Shown here: positions 20,988-32,621 of the stretch, piece by piece
How positions within the stretch are numbered: position 1 is the stretch's first letter
How the letters are laid out: the number at the start of each line of letters is the position of its first letter
Notes under the pieces: generated by a model
Databases searched by the model: none
What the model was told of the DNA's origin: nothing
Seen by the model: the letters and a program-made list of their open reading frames with translations, nothing else
DNA from: Moniliella sp. 'wahieum'
Taxonomy: Eukaryota; Basidiomycota; Moniliellomycetes; Moniliellales; Moniliellaceae
DNA length: 64,000 nt
NCBI GenBank assembly: GCA_003971905.1
Contig: RSEE01000007.1
Coordinates: 868,001 to 932,000, forward strand
Reading direction: 5' to 3'
Translations under genes and position numbers: made by a program

Positions 20988-22806
20988 ATGCTCGACCTGC
21001 CCCTCCCGTTTCTTGTCCTTGCCATCGGGGGTTCGGTGGTCGTGGTGCTCGTGCCTGTACCCCGACCGTCCGGTGGGCGTGCACAAGGTGCCAGGCTTGC
21101 CCACCGTTCCTGGCCGCCTGCCACTGATTGGCAACTGGAAGATGATGTGGAAAGCAGTGAGCGGCCAGACGAAGGACGGACTGGACTATATGCTGGACTT
21201 TCAACGCACGCTTGCTCCAGGCGGGCGTCCGTTTGCGTTCCATGTGCCCTCGCTGGGCGGGCAAACGACAATGTTGAACCGGCCAGAGTACCTGCAGTGG
21301 GTGCAAAGCGGGAAATCCACTTGACAATTACTGCAAAGGCGCACCCTTTAGCCGCAACTTTGTGACCTCCTCTCTGAGACGGGCATCTTTGTTGCCGATG
21401 GCGACGTGTGGAAGCGGCAGCGCAAGCTCGCCTCGCGGATTGTATGTAGTCTTCTTTGTTGTTCCTACCTTTTCCTACCACTCCACGTTTCAGGATAACA
21501 GTTCCCATGGTGCTGACCAAATATATCCTCTCCACTTGGACAGTTTTCCGTCAACAACTTTCGTTCTCATGTGCAGCACTCTGTCCAACGTCACCTCGTT
21601 CCTCTGGTGCAGCTGGCTGAGGATGCAGCCGCTCGCCAAGAGGAGATTGTGCTGCCCGATATATTCTTCCGCTACACACTGGAAACATTTGGTATGATGG
21701 CATTTGGTGCCGACGTGGGATGTCTGCCGTACGTGCCGTCCTATCACTCCGCCCAGGATACCGAGAAGCTGATCCTAACCGCTACTCTGTGATTTTCCAG
21801 CTCCAAGGTAGCAGGATTAGAAAACAGGTTCCATTCGCGGTGGCGTTTGACTATGCGCAGGCTGTGATCAATGAGCGTTTTATGGACCCAGTCTGGCCAG
21901 TGACGGAAATCTTTTCCCAACGTGGGCGCAAGATGCGAGCGGCGTTGAACACGATCCGAACGACCTGTGTGAGATTATTGACCAGCGGCAGGCCAACCAA
22001 GCCCAAGGTGGGTCCCAAGGTGCCCAATCGAAGGAGGGAAAAGATCTGTTGCAACTCTTTATGAGCGAGGGCTTGACTCGGACGAGCTGCTTCCGATTGT
22101 GCTCAACTTTATCATTGCTGGACGGGACACAACGGCACAGGCATTGACCTGGTGCATCTACCTCCTTCACTCGGCCCCTGAGGCGACGACACGGTTGCGC
22201 GAGGAAGTGGCAAAGTGTTGGGCGAAGGACAAGACCAGCGCTTGATGGAGTATGATGACCTCAAGAACATGCCCTACACCCAAGCAGTGGTGCACGAGAC
22301 GTTGCGCCTTCAGCCTCCGGTGGCCAAGAACATCAAGTATGCTGTTGAAGCAGATGTGATCCGGCCTTATGCCCAAGAAAAGCTGGTGGGCGGCACGCCC
22401 GAAGATCCGTATGGACGGGTGCCGTGCCCAGTGCACCCCTGGGAGACGTGATCATCCAAAAGGGCACGACGGTGACCTGGTCAGACTATGTTATGGCCCG
22501 AATGCCTGAAGTATGGGGAAAAGATTGTGAGCAATTCAAGCCCGAGCGCTTTCTCAAACCGATGGGTCCCTGAAAACGTTTAGTCCTTACGTGTTCCATG
22601 CCTTCAACGCAGGCCCACGCCTGTGTTTGGGCCAGACGCTGGCTCTGTATGAAGCCAGTGCCGTCTTGGCTGCCCTACTGGGCCAGTTTGATGTCGTTTT
22701 CAACGAGGATGCTTTGGCTCGCAATCCTCCAACCTATGCCGAAAGTATCACTCTTCCCATGCTCAATCCTTACCTTTCCAAACTTGTTCCTCGTGTCGTG
22801 GCTTGA
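20988..22806 (+). CDS. Cytochrome P450 (CYP52/CYP63-like)
   Basis: A membrane-anchored haem monooxygenase of the endoplasmic reticulum, probably acting on lipids or hydrocarbons if the family guess is right. The start at 20988 gives a hydrophobic anchor (PFLVLAIGG, VVVVLVP) followed, after a frame change, by the Pro-rich hinge PGLPTVPGRLPLIGN. The C-helix reads WKRQRKLASR (about 21408). The I-helix has FIIAGRDTTAQ near 22110, the ExxR motif is in HETLRLQP near 22291, the PERF block is near 22545, and the haem loop is FNAGPRLCLGQ near 22603 with its Cys ligand. Introns of 102 nt (21442-21543) and 72 nt (21729-21800) restore continuity. The ORF ends TGA at 22806. Several single-base frame changes occur (near 21325, 22000, 22210, 22420). 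An ATG at 20965 is an alternative start. Confidence 0.93.
21442..21543 (+). other. Intron 1 of the P450 gene
   Basis: GTATGT donor and CAG acceptor; splicing joins KLASRI to FSVNNFRSHVQ, the conserved C-helix continuation. Confidence 0.85.
21729..21800 (+). other. Intron 2 of the P450 gene
   Basis: GTACGT donor and TTTTCCAG acceptor; an in-frame stop lies inside, so the segment must be removed to keep the reading. Confidence 0.7.
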
Positions 22807-23680
22807 AAAGCCCTTTTGGAAGCCCCACTTTCCGTATCTTTTTCTCCTTCTGCTGCTTGTTAACATATGTACATTCCACTGGATATGGCACACTTCTTCG
22901 CACTTCTTCGCATGCATCATATCATCATAGGCGCCCTCAATTCGTATGTACCATCGCGCTCTCTCCTCGTCAATTGGCCAGCAATTAATATACAGACTCG
23001 TCTTCATTTTATACTAAGTTTGCCCAAGCATCAGGAGTGAACATGGGGATAATCTCGTACAGTTGAACCCCAAGTATAGCTCTTGTGACAAGGCGCATGT
23101 GGTGTGTATATCACAGTACACCCCATCTTGGTGCTGGCCCGTACATCATATCCCGTATCAAAAATCGCTCTCTCCAGCAGTTATCTCATCGGAAGTGTAG
23201 TGCTACTACAACAGACGTTGAATCAGTGTGCAAATTTTACTATACAAGGATTGTGCAGTGGCTACAAATAATAGCCTCTTTTCTTGTTTTTGTGTCCATC
23301 CCCACCGAACAAATAGTTGGTTCTGTGGGCACCCGCTAGGTACATTCAGGCCAGGTTGGGGGACCTGGATGTGGGCCCGTGTAGCAGACTCATATATGGA
23401 TGGTCCATGGACCATGGATCATGTTGGACCCAACCACATCCATGACGAATTGTACGTACCGACGATGTCGAGGCAATAAACTCAACCCTATATGAGGGCG
23501 CGTTAGCGACGCGAACGGGCATTGCTTTGTTGTGTGGCAGGGGGGCAGTGTGGCGGCGTGCCGTCATTAAAGTGCTTTTTTGGCTTTGCCAATCAAAACC
23601 GATTTAAGCGGCTGGTCTCGTTTCGCGTCGAACCTCCGTCCGGTCCTCTATCTCCTCCTCCTCAATACCACCACATCGCA
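22807..23680. other. Intergenic region with a perfect 16-bp palindrome
   Basis: No gene seen. Contains a direct CTTCTTCGCA duplication near 22898-22917 and the perfect palindrome ATGGTCCATGGACCAT at 23400-23415. Confidence 0.5.
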
Positions 23681-24362
23681 ATGCCTGGTTGCATGTACAC
23701 TTCGTCTACGTCTCAAAAACCCGTGGCCGGTACGTATGTCCCTCACCACACACATTGGTTGCTGGGAGAAAAAGAGAGTAGAGAATGCGCAACTAACCCA
23801 CTCTTTTTTGTCCGATTCTCTCTCTTCTTCGTCATCTTCCTCCCTCTGTTTCTTCTTCACTCCATTACTGCGTCTTGTGGATCACAGGCCACTCGAGCGC
23901 TTCTCGGGTGGTTTGAATTCAAGGAAGAACACTACTACTCTTCCCGTGCGCTCGGACGAAAGACGCGAATGGCATGATGGACATGGATGCCGAGCCCTTC
24001 TTCGGCCCACTGGATGAGGAGCTAGACGACCATCTGGTGCAGCTGAGCTCGGCCACGTGGAGACGGAAACAGTGCTACGTGATGCTCGGTAAGCTATCAG
24101 TGGAGGTGGAGGAGTTGCTGCGGACGAACCGAACGGTCAAGCGAGAGCTCAGCAGGACCAAACTGTTGCTTCAAGAGGTTGAAGAGCAGTACGCTGCCAC
24201 AAACCAACGCTTGGTACCTCCCTTCCTCTCCATCCCCAAGCTCAACACATCGAACGGGAGCGCCATTTCCTCCGTTTTGCCAAGTTCATCTCCTTCCTTT
24301 TGCCTCCGGGCCATCCCTGGTGCCTGCACCATATTCTGTATTACTTTGCCTACTATGAGTGA
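23681..24362 (+). CDS. Small coiled-coil protein of unknown function
   Basis: A short first exon (MPGCMYTSSTSQKPVA) from 23681 is followed by a GTACGTATGT donor at 23730 and an intron ending with CACAG at 23887 or with a later AG. The main exon reads MMDMDAEPFFGPLDEELDDH from 23974 and then a strong heptad pattern (VEVEELLRTNRTVKRELSR and LLLQEVEEQYAATNQR), a coiled coil of about 60 residues. A further frame gives FLRFAKFISFLLPPGHPW and ends ILYYFAYYE with TGA at 24360-24362, an aromatic, hydrophobic end that might touch a membrane or partner. I do not recognise the family. Splicing near 24210-24260 or an indel must join the two parts; the model is tentative. Confidence 0.5.
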
Positions 24363-24688
24363 CCCCCTTTCAAAACAAAGAGACCGACTATCCCTTTATC
24401 ATTTTCCAACACATGCGCAACAATCATTAAGGATCCCACTAAACATTTCCATCCAACATTAACCCCTCCCGGTTTCGCACCTTTTGTCTATACTATCGAA
24501 AACATTTGCATCTTCTTCCTCTTATCTTTGCCGCAGTAAAGCACGCTCCCTTTATGATCCACATCCTCGCAGAACGCGCCTTCTCGGGCGTAGAGACAAG
24601 CGAGGGGGCTCAGAACACACAGTGGATGTGGTATGCGTAGAAGCGCGATGAGTAATGCATATAGATGCTAGTCCGTCGGTTGTAGGAG

Positions 24689-26846
24689 TTAATGAAGAGG
24701 AGCTCGAGATGGGCCTGCCAAAAATTGAGCGGGCGGCCGATGGGAAGACGAGATGGAGGTGAAACTGGAAGTCAGGCTGGTAGTTCGACGCGGATATTCC
24801 CTCTCTGTCGGCTTGACTTCTGTTGCAGCAGAGGTCAACGCAGCCATGCCAGGAGCGCTCCCGGCCAAGCCGAGGGACATGATGGGATGAGTTGAGGGGA
24901 GATCGTTTGGGCATGTGCGATAGCTTTTCCCGAGGACGCGACTAATAGGGGGGAGAAATGGGGTTGTCCCTTGTATCCCCGTACCAAATGAAAGTCGGAT
25001 TTTCCCTCCTTTGGGCATTGCTCCAGCGAGAAGAGGGGGTGGGTCCAGGGTGGCGTCTGTGGTTTGAAGGGAACAGCGCCTGGAGCTTACAGCTGCACCG
25101 AACCACATTTCCAGCTGTCCTTTCTCCTCCGCCTCACCTCCGAAGAGTGACAAGTTGGGTCTCCTTTGCAACGAGCATGCGAGGGGTTTCTTTAGGAGGT
25201 AAGGGAGGGGGAACGTCACAGTCGGAAATAGAACTGGTGTTCTGCACACCATCAGTCAAAGATGCCGAAGGCAGCATGGGCAAGACGATACCAACAGCCG
25301 GAAAGGCATATTTTGAATGAGCCCCCCACGATCTGGGACTGAATTCTTGTCTTCTTCAATAGGATCAGCCGAGAGCTATCTATGGAGCTGATTCGTCTCT
25401 TGGGGAAAATAGTTGACGTACGAGAAGCCCTTGACGTCGGCGCACGGCTAATCTTGCGCTCATGGGAATTGGACGAAACTCCGTCAATCGAATAGATTGT
25501 TGTGGGTACAGTTGTGTTGGAGTCTCGAGAGTCATTCCGCGCGAGCGAAAAGGAAGATAGTACACTCTGCGTGTCTGTTGAAGATGGTCCGTCGATGGAA
25601 GTGGTATCCGTCCCGAAACGACCAACCGTGCACGGGACCACTCCTCCCACCGGTCCCACCCTGGTTTAGATATGGGCCCACTTACGGGGGAGGGACACTC
25701 CCTGTTCCAAGCCAGAGGTTTGGAAGGCGTAATAGCCGTCGATACTCATTTGTTGGTTTCACAGTGCAAGAGTTCCCATAGGAGGGTTTCGTAGGCAGAG
25801 AAGGATGATGTGTGAGGTAGAATGCCCAAGGTGCGAGATATGTGTGTGCCAGCAGATGTCTCTTCTGAGCGCTTAGGGTTGCTTATTGAGCTGATCCAAG
25901 GTGGAAGGGGGGTAGGTCATGGTCTCGCCCATCACACGCCTACCTGAAGTGGTCAGCCGGATTGGACAGGGGCTGAGCTGACTGTTGTTGGGGGAGAGTG
26001 GAGAGTTAGCCTTAAGCAGGACGGTAAGAGTTTAGGTGAGAAGAGACGTACTGTTTTTTTCAGCATGCACCTCTTATCACCGTCGTACGACGTTGCGCAT
26101 AGACAACAGCGGCAGTTCGGAGTTATTGGGAAGAGAGAGCTTAGGGTGGCGCTCTGACTTGTCAGCATAATGTTGAGGTATTGGATGATCAATATGGGGG
26201 GCAGAGAGGTTGCTCCAGAAGGTGATGGCATTTTGCTGGAACGAATTTGGTGGAAAGGGAAATGCATCCAGCTCTTTCCCCAAGAAACCTTCGTCTTCCT
26301 CCGTGTCCCCACAGCAGGCAAAGGAGAGTGGTGATGGTTGAGGCGGATCCGAGTTAGATTGGACACTGAACCAGGCTCATTGTCTTCCTTGCGAATGCTG
26401 GATGTAGTGCCTTGCACGACCGCCTCATTGTTGCCCGTCGTGCTGGCCGAGGAAACAAGTCGGTGAAGAAGTGAGAAGAGCGGCCACGGAGGGAACTAAT
26501 CGTCGGTGCTCGGGGACGGCGGGGTTGAGTGGGATGGATGGAAGTTGGTGGGTAAGTTCGGAAAGGGTGGGTGGCTGGGGGGGAGAAGGTAGTACATGAT
26601 GCCCAGGACTTGAGTGAGGGCGTAACGAGATGTGATTGAGGCTTCGGGTGGGAAATGGGAAGGCCTTGTTGTCCCTAAAGGGTTCAACGTGACGTCTCCA
26701 GCACTATCATATATGGATGGGTGGATCTGCGCAGTGTTGGGTGGTGTCTTGCTGGTTAAGATATTGGTCTTCTCCTTTGCCGAGGATGTTATCGCTGTTG
26801 TGGCCGAGTGCAAGGTGTAGGTCGTTGCGGTCGAGGTCGAGTCCAT
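24689..26846 (-). CDS. Unrecognised Ser/Thr-rich protein, frame-broken
   Basis: Several minus-strand frames follow each other: 26496-26846, 25953-26417, 25252-25659 and 24689-25252. They have Ser/Thr/Pro-rich, acid-poor composition (for example SSTDTQSVLSSFSLARNDSR near 25560) typical of disordered regulatory proteins in fungi. The stretch 26077-26283 reads FPFPPNSFQQNAITFWSNL, which looks protein-like. I see no catalytic motif or membrane segment. It may be one gene with indels and introns, or two small genes. No function is proposed. Confidence 0.35.
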
Positions 26847-27099
26847 TTTGTGTTCGGGAAGGGTAGGCGTTCGTAACTGGGGTAATGTCAGGCTAAGGTC
26901 CAGGCTGGTGTGGTCGAATTTGATATGGTCGAGCTCAATCCCGAGCCCAAGGCCAAGGCCGTTTCCGAGGGGGCTGGGCGTGGGTCATATGAGGCGGTGG
27001 GGAGAGAGCAGACAACAAGAGAGATTGAAGGTAGGCGCAACGAACAACAGTTGGAAAAGAGGAAAGGGTTAGTGGTAGTGGAAATGGTGGTGGTGGTGG

Positions 27100-27868
27100 C
27101 AAAAGTGACTGGCGGGCGAGCTAGTATAGGCCGGTCTGGTGACGTGCCAGTGACCTGTCTCCTGTTTCCTGTCTCCTTTTATCGATTATCAGACGATGAA
27201 TGAAGAGCGAATGACTGTTGTGATGACATACTAAAACAAGCTTAAGACCAGATAGCATTAATGCCCACCCACACACATACTGCCTCCTCTCCACCATTAA
27301 AAGTGTGGTGCGTGTCCAATGCAGAAGGTGCCCGGTGGCTCCCGATTTTGGAATGAAGGCTCCACATCAGCCCGATTCCAACTCCTTGCAAACAATCCGG
27401 GGGTTCGTCTGAAGGATCCCGACCACTTGTTTTACCCTCTCTGTGGAAACGCTTTTATAGCTAAAAATAACCACATTTTAAGCTTTAAACTTTATCCCAG
27501 TCCCGCGTTCCCGCGTACTACCCGCACCAAGGCAGTGTTGGCACACCTGTGTATCACAGCTGCCCCCCCTCCACGCTCCTGCTGCGATTTACATGCGAAG
27601 GCGCCACAGCCGCCACTATCACCATGGGTTTGTCTGCCTTGATGTGGCACAGCAGTGCGATATCCAAAATGACCCTCTGGTAATCAGTTGTGCCCCCATC
27701 ACTAGTCACTCCATATATGTGGAGCTGGGAATGTGCACGTGCACAGCATCAGATGGCCGCTTTTCGCATAGCATCCTGCATCCCCCCGGCCTTGTGTTGA
27801 TAGACAATTTTGTGCGCTGCGATGCCCTGATATCACCCTCGAGGGAGATGCATTCGCGCTGTGAGACA
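27100..27868. other. Intergenic region, no gene recognised
   Basis: AT-richer than its surroundings, short frames only. Nothing recognisable apart from the foldback that begins at 27869. Confidence 0.4.
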
Positions 27869-28245
27869 TGTGATGAGAGACTGGTGTCCTGATGGTCTTG
27901 GTGATGCAATCGCACTGGTGGTGGTGGCAGTCCAATAAGCCAACCAGAACGCCTACAGAGGAACATCAAAAGCAGCGAGTCGCCACCACAGGGGCAAGCT
28001 GCGGAACAAGGGTTGAGCATCGGGTGGCTCGCGCTTTGGCCAATGTCCCTTCAGTTCCTCCTCAAGCCTGGGAGTTCCGTTGTTTTCTCTCTCTTGTTTT
28101 TCCTGTTCCGCAGCTTAGCCCCTGGTGGCGACCGCTGCTTGTTGTTCCTCTGTATAGGCGGTGCTGGTTGGCTTAGACCACCACCACCACCAGTGCGATT
28201 GCATCACCCTCGAGGACCATCAGGACTCCAGGTCTCCTCATCACA
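27869..28245. repeat. Large imperfect inverted repeat (foldback), arms about 140 bp
   Basis: The left arm (27869-28009) and right arm (28103-28245) are reverse complements with roughly 80-85 percent identity by eye, around a 93-bp spacer. Aligning blocks include TGATGCAATCGCACTGGTGG with CCACCAGTGCGATTGCATCA, and GCTGCGGAACA with TGTTCCGCAGC. No target duplication or transposase is evident. It could be a MITE-like foldback element, an old inverted duplication, or a hairpin RNA source. Confidence 0.85.
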
Positions 28246-28302
28246 AAAAGGAAAACACAGGAGGGAGAAAACAACGGTACTCCTAGGCCTGAGGAGGAAC
28301 CT

Positions 28303-28463
28303 GTCAGCGCCAGCATGCATGCAGCTGATCACACATCACGCATCAAGCTGTTCTATCCGACTCTCCCCTATGTTCTGCCCCTAGCGGGCTCCTCTTGGAA
28401 TAGATCCATCACTCCTCCTTCTCTCTCCTTCTCTCCGTGTAGGCTTTGTTCTCGCTTTAACAG
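28303..28463 (+). repeat. Dispersed repeat, copy A
   Basis: About 161 bp that recurs in the same orientation at 55803-55964, with close to 90 percent identity by eye plus small indels. Shared blocks include GCATGCATGCAGCTGATCAC and CTGTTCTATCCGACTCTCCC. It starts 58 bp after the foldback. Confidence 0.85.
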
Positions 28464-29470
28464 AACCAGAGGGACGTTGCTCGAAGCACGAGCAACCGGT
28501 GGCTCAAAATCTGGCAAAGAAATGGTGGTAGTAGTGCGGTGTTGAAGGTGGTGCATTAAAGTACAGACAACGGCACCTACTAACGATACAGGATTTTCAT
28601 CGGCAAGCCTCACAGGTATCATATATCACCAGAAGCGCTGTGAATATGTGAATGTCCCAGCCCCCAGCTGTAACATGTAAGAGGAAAAGAATAGTCTCGA
28701 GAGGGGAGAGATTAGAGCTGTCCTAGTCCCTCCGCGGAGGCGTTATGGATCGAGAATGGGCGGGAGACAGAGCTCGGGCCTGCTCGGCTGCTCGGGCTAA
28801 GGCGCGCTCAGCGCTGCAGCTGAGCGCTGCTCAGTTCAACGTTCAAACGTTCAACGTTTAACACGTTCAATTAACGTTTAATGTTCAAGCTTCGGACTTC
28901 AAAAGCTTCAGACTTGAGTTCAAGCCTATGAGCAAGAGGGAGGCCTGACATGCTGACATGAGGCCTCCTTGAGGCTTCCTTGAGGCTCAGCGCTCAGGTG
29001 TTAAGCCCGAGGGCCTCGGCCTGAGGATGGAGGGTGGACGCAGATGGCAGGTGGCAGGGATGGCTGAGAATTTCGTGAGACAGGATGAATGTGGGGTGGC
29101 GAGATGCGAGAGGGGGTGAAACAATGCTGCTAGACGGTAAACGTTAATTCTGGCTGTCAGAGTTGGGCGCCTGATCTCCATGGAGTGTCCAGGGCAGCAC
29201 AGCTGCGCCCCGGGCCTTCAGGCCTCCGGCCGCCTCAGCGCCTCAGCCGGAGATCTGAGATGGAGAGGCCGAACTAAAGCGTAAACTGGGCGCGGTGCCC
29301 TCAGTGCTGCGCTGCGCGAAATCGCTGAGGTCTGATCGATGATCTTACGCCCTTCGTTCGGAAGTTGAAGCTACTACGTCGCACGTCACGTCACGCGTTA
29401 GCTAGCGTGTCAATTGTTTCTCGCAGTCGGCCGCAGTCGCCAGCCGCGTCAGCGCCGCACCGGGTGGCCG
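28464..29470. other. Intergenic region with a palindrome island
   Basis: From 28760 to 29020 the DNA is a dense mosaic of AACGTT, TTCAAGCTT, GCGCTCAGCGC and GAGGCCT half-palindromes. It lies upstream of the sterol acyltransferase gene. No coding capacity seen. Confidence 0.55.
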
Positions 29471-29475
29471 GCTTC

Positions 29476-29487
29476 GCACATATATAG
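29476..29487 (+). promoter_or_regulatory. Probable TATA box of the sterol acyltransferase gene
   Basis: A CACATATATAGC element about 190 bp before the ATG at 29676, followed by a C/T-rich leader. Confidence 0.4.
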
Positions 29488-29675
29488 CTTCGCGGTCGTT
29501 TTCTCGAAAAGAGGTGCGTTGGAGATAACAAGCCACCATCCTACTCGTCTCTCCTTCTTTCCTCCACCAGTCTCACCCTGCCTTGCTCCTGGCTAGCCCC
29601 AGACTCCGTCAGCCTCGGCTGTGGTGTCTTTGTGACCTCCACCCCCCCTCATCCACCACCACCATCACGCCAACC

Positions 29676-31942
29676 ATGTCCGCGCCCTCTACCTCCCTCC
29701 GTCACTGTGCGCGATGCCCAGGGACGGTCCGTCTTTGTCGGCCCTGCGGACGATGCCGCCATCTCCGCCATCCCTCCCGAGGTCCTCACCCCGAACGCTA
29801 GCGTCACCTTTGTTGGCGTTGGCCGTGTCCAGCCCGTCACCGCCCCCCACGGCGGTATCCTTCTCCGCCCGCTTCCGCCCACTGCCCGCCACAACAAACG
29901 TATACGCTCCATTGTCTCGTTTCGTCCCCGCAACAGCCGCTTCGACCGCTTTAACACCGAGTCGTCGGCAGACTCGTTTCGTGGCTTCTACACTCTTTTG
30001 GATCACCATGTTCCTTGCCATACTCAACTCATTTTGGCGCACGTACCACCACACCGGCTCAATCCTCTCCCTCAGCTTTTTCAACCTCTTTAGCCGCGAT
30101 GCCAAAATGCTCGCGGTTTCAGACTTTGTCTTGATCGTCCACCTCTTCCTGGCCTTACCTCTCATCCAGTTGGCCACGCGCTACCGCATTCGCTACGCCA
30201 ATGGCCTCGTATATCTTGTGTACTTTTGGCTCACCGGTATGCTTGCTGCAGTCATTCAGTGGAGTCGCCGGCGCGAGTGGCCTTGGGTTCAGAGTGGATT
30301 TTTGTCCTGCATACCATGGCCATGATGATGAAGCTCTACTCCTACCTTGACGTCAATGGGCACTTTGTGGATGATTACTGGAGCCTGCACGACAAGGAGG
30401 CCCAGCTAGCCCTGGAGGTGGAGCGAGTTGAGGGCGACGACGGAGAGAAGAGTGCACCATCACATGAGTCTGACAATGACTCTTCACATTCCTCTTCTAC
30501 CAACAACTATATCTCTGACGCTCCCGATCGTGCTACTCGCGCCTGGCGCCGTGCCTGTGTTCGTGCCCTTCACCAGGCAGAGGTGGTCGACGACAATTTC
30601 GTCGGTGGCATTGTCAAATCTGATTGGTGCAAACAACAGCTTCAGCAAGGGATGTGCCGCGAAAGGTACGTGGCCAAAAACACGATTCCTTGGCATTCTT
30701 CCATCAAGGTATCTGAAGCAGAAGCGCGTCCCCCCAAACCCCACGACGCTCACGAGATCGGTGAGCAGAAAGAGCAGGCCGTTAATTCGAGAGCCAAGGA
30801 AGCCGTCGGCCAAGCACTTTCTATGGGGGGATCTCCTCGGATTCCGACGCGGACAAGGAGAAAGATGCCACTGGCATCTCGGCAGGTTCCGAAGCTGGGA
30901 AGGAGGAAAATGTGTCATTCCTCCCTGTGCAGCCCACCATCCCTGCCGATCGAAGCACTGCACCATCACGGGTCCGCAGGGACGACCTCGTTTTTATTCG
31001 TGACCCCCATCCTCTCGCAACTCATCCAAATCCGAAGATTCGACAACTGGCGGAGGACATTGAAGTGCTGCGGGAAACCCTAGTGTCACGAGACCCCTAC
31101 AACCGAATGCCGCCTTTGCAGTCAGAACCCTCAACGCCCAATATTGATGTTGCGGAGGACTTGACGCAAAGACACTTCTTCCCCGAAAATTTGACCTTCT
31201 TCAACTTTTTGGACTATCTCTTGGTTCCCTCGTTGGTATACGAACTAGAGTACCCCGAACCAATTCCATTCGCCCTGGATACCTTGTCGAAAAAGTTCTT
31301 GCCACTTTTGGTACCTTCTTCTGCATCTACATCATCACCACAACGTGGATCTTACCAATCAGTCCCAATGGGCCCAACCAGACTTGGACGGAAGTCGTTG
31401 GTATTTTCCTCCAGCTTTCCATCCCCATGATGGCCTGCTATATCCTCATCTTTTACATCATATTCGAGGCCATTCTTAACTTTTTCGCCGAGGCGACGAG
31501 GTACGTTCTGTGGCCAACTTACCTTCCCTCGTACAGTCACTGATTACATCTTCTCCTTTTCCCATCAGGTTTGCCGACCGTGAGTTCTACAAGGATTGGT
31601 GGAACTCCAAGTCGATGGATGAATTTTCCCGGGACTGGAATCGGCCGGTGCACAGCTTCCTCCTCAAGCACGTGTATGCTTCGACTCTTTCCATCGGCGC
31701 CTCCAAACCAGTGGCGGCTTCCTTACTTTTCTTCTCAGCTCCCTCATGCACGAGCTGGTGATGGCAATCGTGACGGGTAAACTGCGCGGGTACTTATTCC
31801 TGATGCAGATGGCACAGCTCCCGCTTATCGCTCTGGGACAGACCAAGTTTATCAAAGATTCGCCTGCTCGTGGCAACCTGCTCTCTGGATTGGGCTCATG
31901 GTCGGCTTCCCGCTTCTCAACATCCTGTATCTTTCGTATTGA
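29676..31942 (+). CDS. ARE2: Sterol O-acyltransferase (ACAT/ARE-type MBOAT)
   Basis: Esterifies sterols with fatty acyl-CoA in the ER membrane for storage in lipid droplets. The family signatures appear in order: RGFYTLFWI with the first membrane helices (30000-30180), FVLHTMAMMMKLYSYLDVNG near 30300, an acidic Ser-rich loop, FFNFLDYLLVPSLVYELEYP near 31200, the MBOAT FYKDWWNS block near 31590, and SLMHELVMAIVTGK near 31740, whose His is the catalytic residue. Many hydrophobic helices follow. A 68-nt intron (31501-31568) joins ATR to FADREF. The protein ends NILYLSY with TGA at 31940-31942. The start at 29676 (MSAPSTSL) is followed by TVRDAQGRSVFVGP in a shifted frame. At least five frame changes occur. 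DGAT1 is the near alternative, but the YELEYP block favours sterol acylation. Confidence 0.9.
31501..31568 (+). other. Intron in the sterol acyltransferase gene
   Basis: GTACGT donor and CATCAG acceptor; removal gives EATRFADREFYKDWW, continuous with the MBOAT signature. Confidence 0.85.
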
Positions 31943-32429
31943 CCTACCCCCCCCCGGCCCCCTCACACACACTGCTTTGCTCTCCGCCTCTCTCCACTCT
32001 GAGACTCCGCTCCATTCGTAACGTTGGTTATCTATCTTGTACGAGACTCTGTTCATCCGCTCTCGTGATATTGCCCTCAATATATGTTAGGGGCACCTCT
32101 CCTGCTCACATATTTATGTCCGACCTGTTGTCATTTTCTGTCCTTCCTCTCCAAAACTTCCCAGATACGCACTTGGGTACCATCAGTACTCTGTCCGATT
32201 ACGATCTTGGATTGGCCGTTGTTGGTCTCAAAAAAAGTCGCTCGGTACACGTTTTGCCAGTGGATGTAGTCACTACTAAGTGATCCCGCTACTAGGGCGG
32301 TCAGCATCAGCGCGTTGAGTACGTTGAACGTTCAAGTTGAACCCTTAACTTGAGCAGCGAGCCACAGCGCATGCCTATTAGGTAAGGCATGCTCCACCCC
32401 ACAGGTATGTATATTGTGGGGTAGTTACG

Positions 32430-32443
32430 TAGTAGGTTATATA
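32430..32443 (+). promoter_or_regulatory. Probable TATA box of the DUF218 gene
   Basis: GTAGGTTATATATG about 185 bp upstream of the ATG at 32622. Confidence 0.4.
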
Positions 32444-32621
32444 TGTCCGGCCGGTGTAAGTCGGCCTCGGGAGCCTCTAATTGCTCCTTCAGCTTGCGGT
32501 TCCGCCCGAACGGTGAACTTGAACGAACGCTTGGCCTCCACGCTCCCCAGGGCAGCAGACACGGCGCCAGGCCCTCTGCCACCGTCCGACTCTGCGCCGA
32601 CATCGAGACGGGGGGCCGAGA

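Noticed and set aside
28315-28545. ORF in dispersed repeat copy A, similar to one in copy B, as a conserved small gene
   Set aside because: Differences between copies change residues freely and the similarity stops without regard to the frame.
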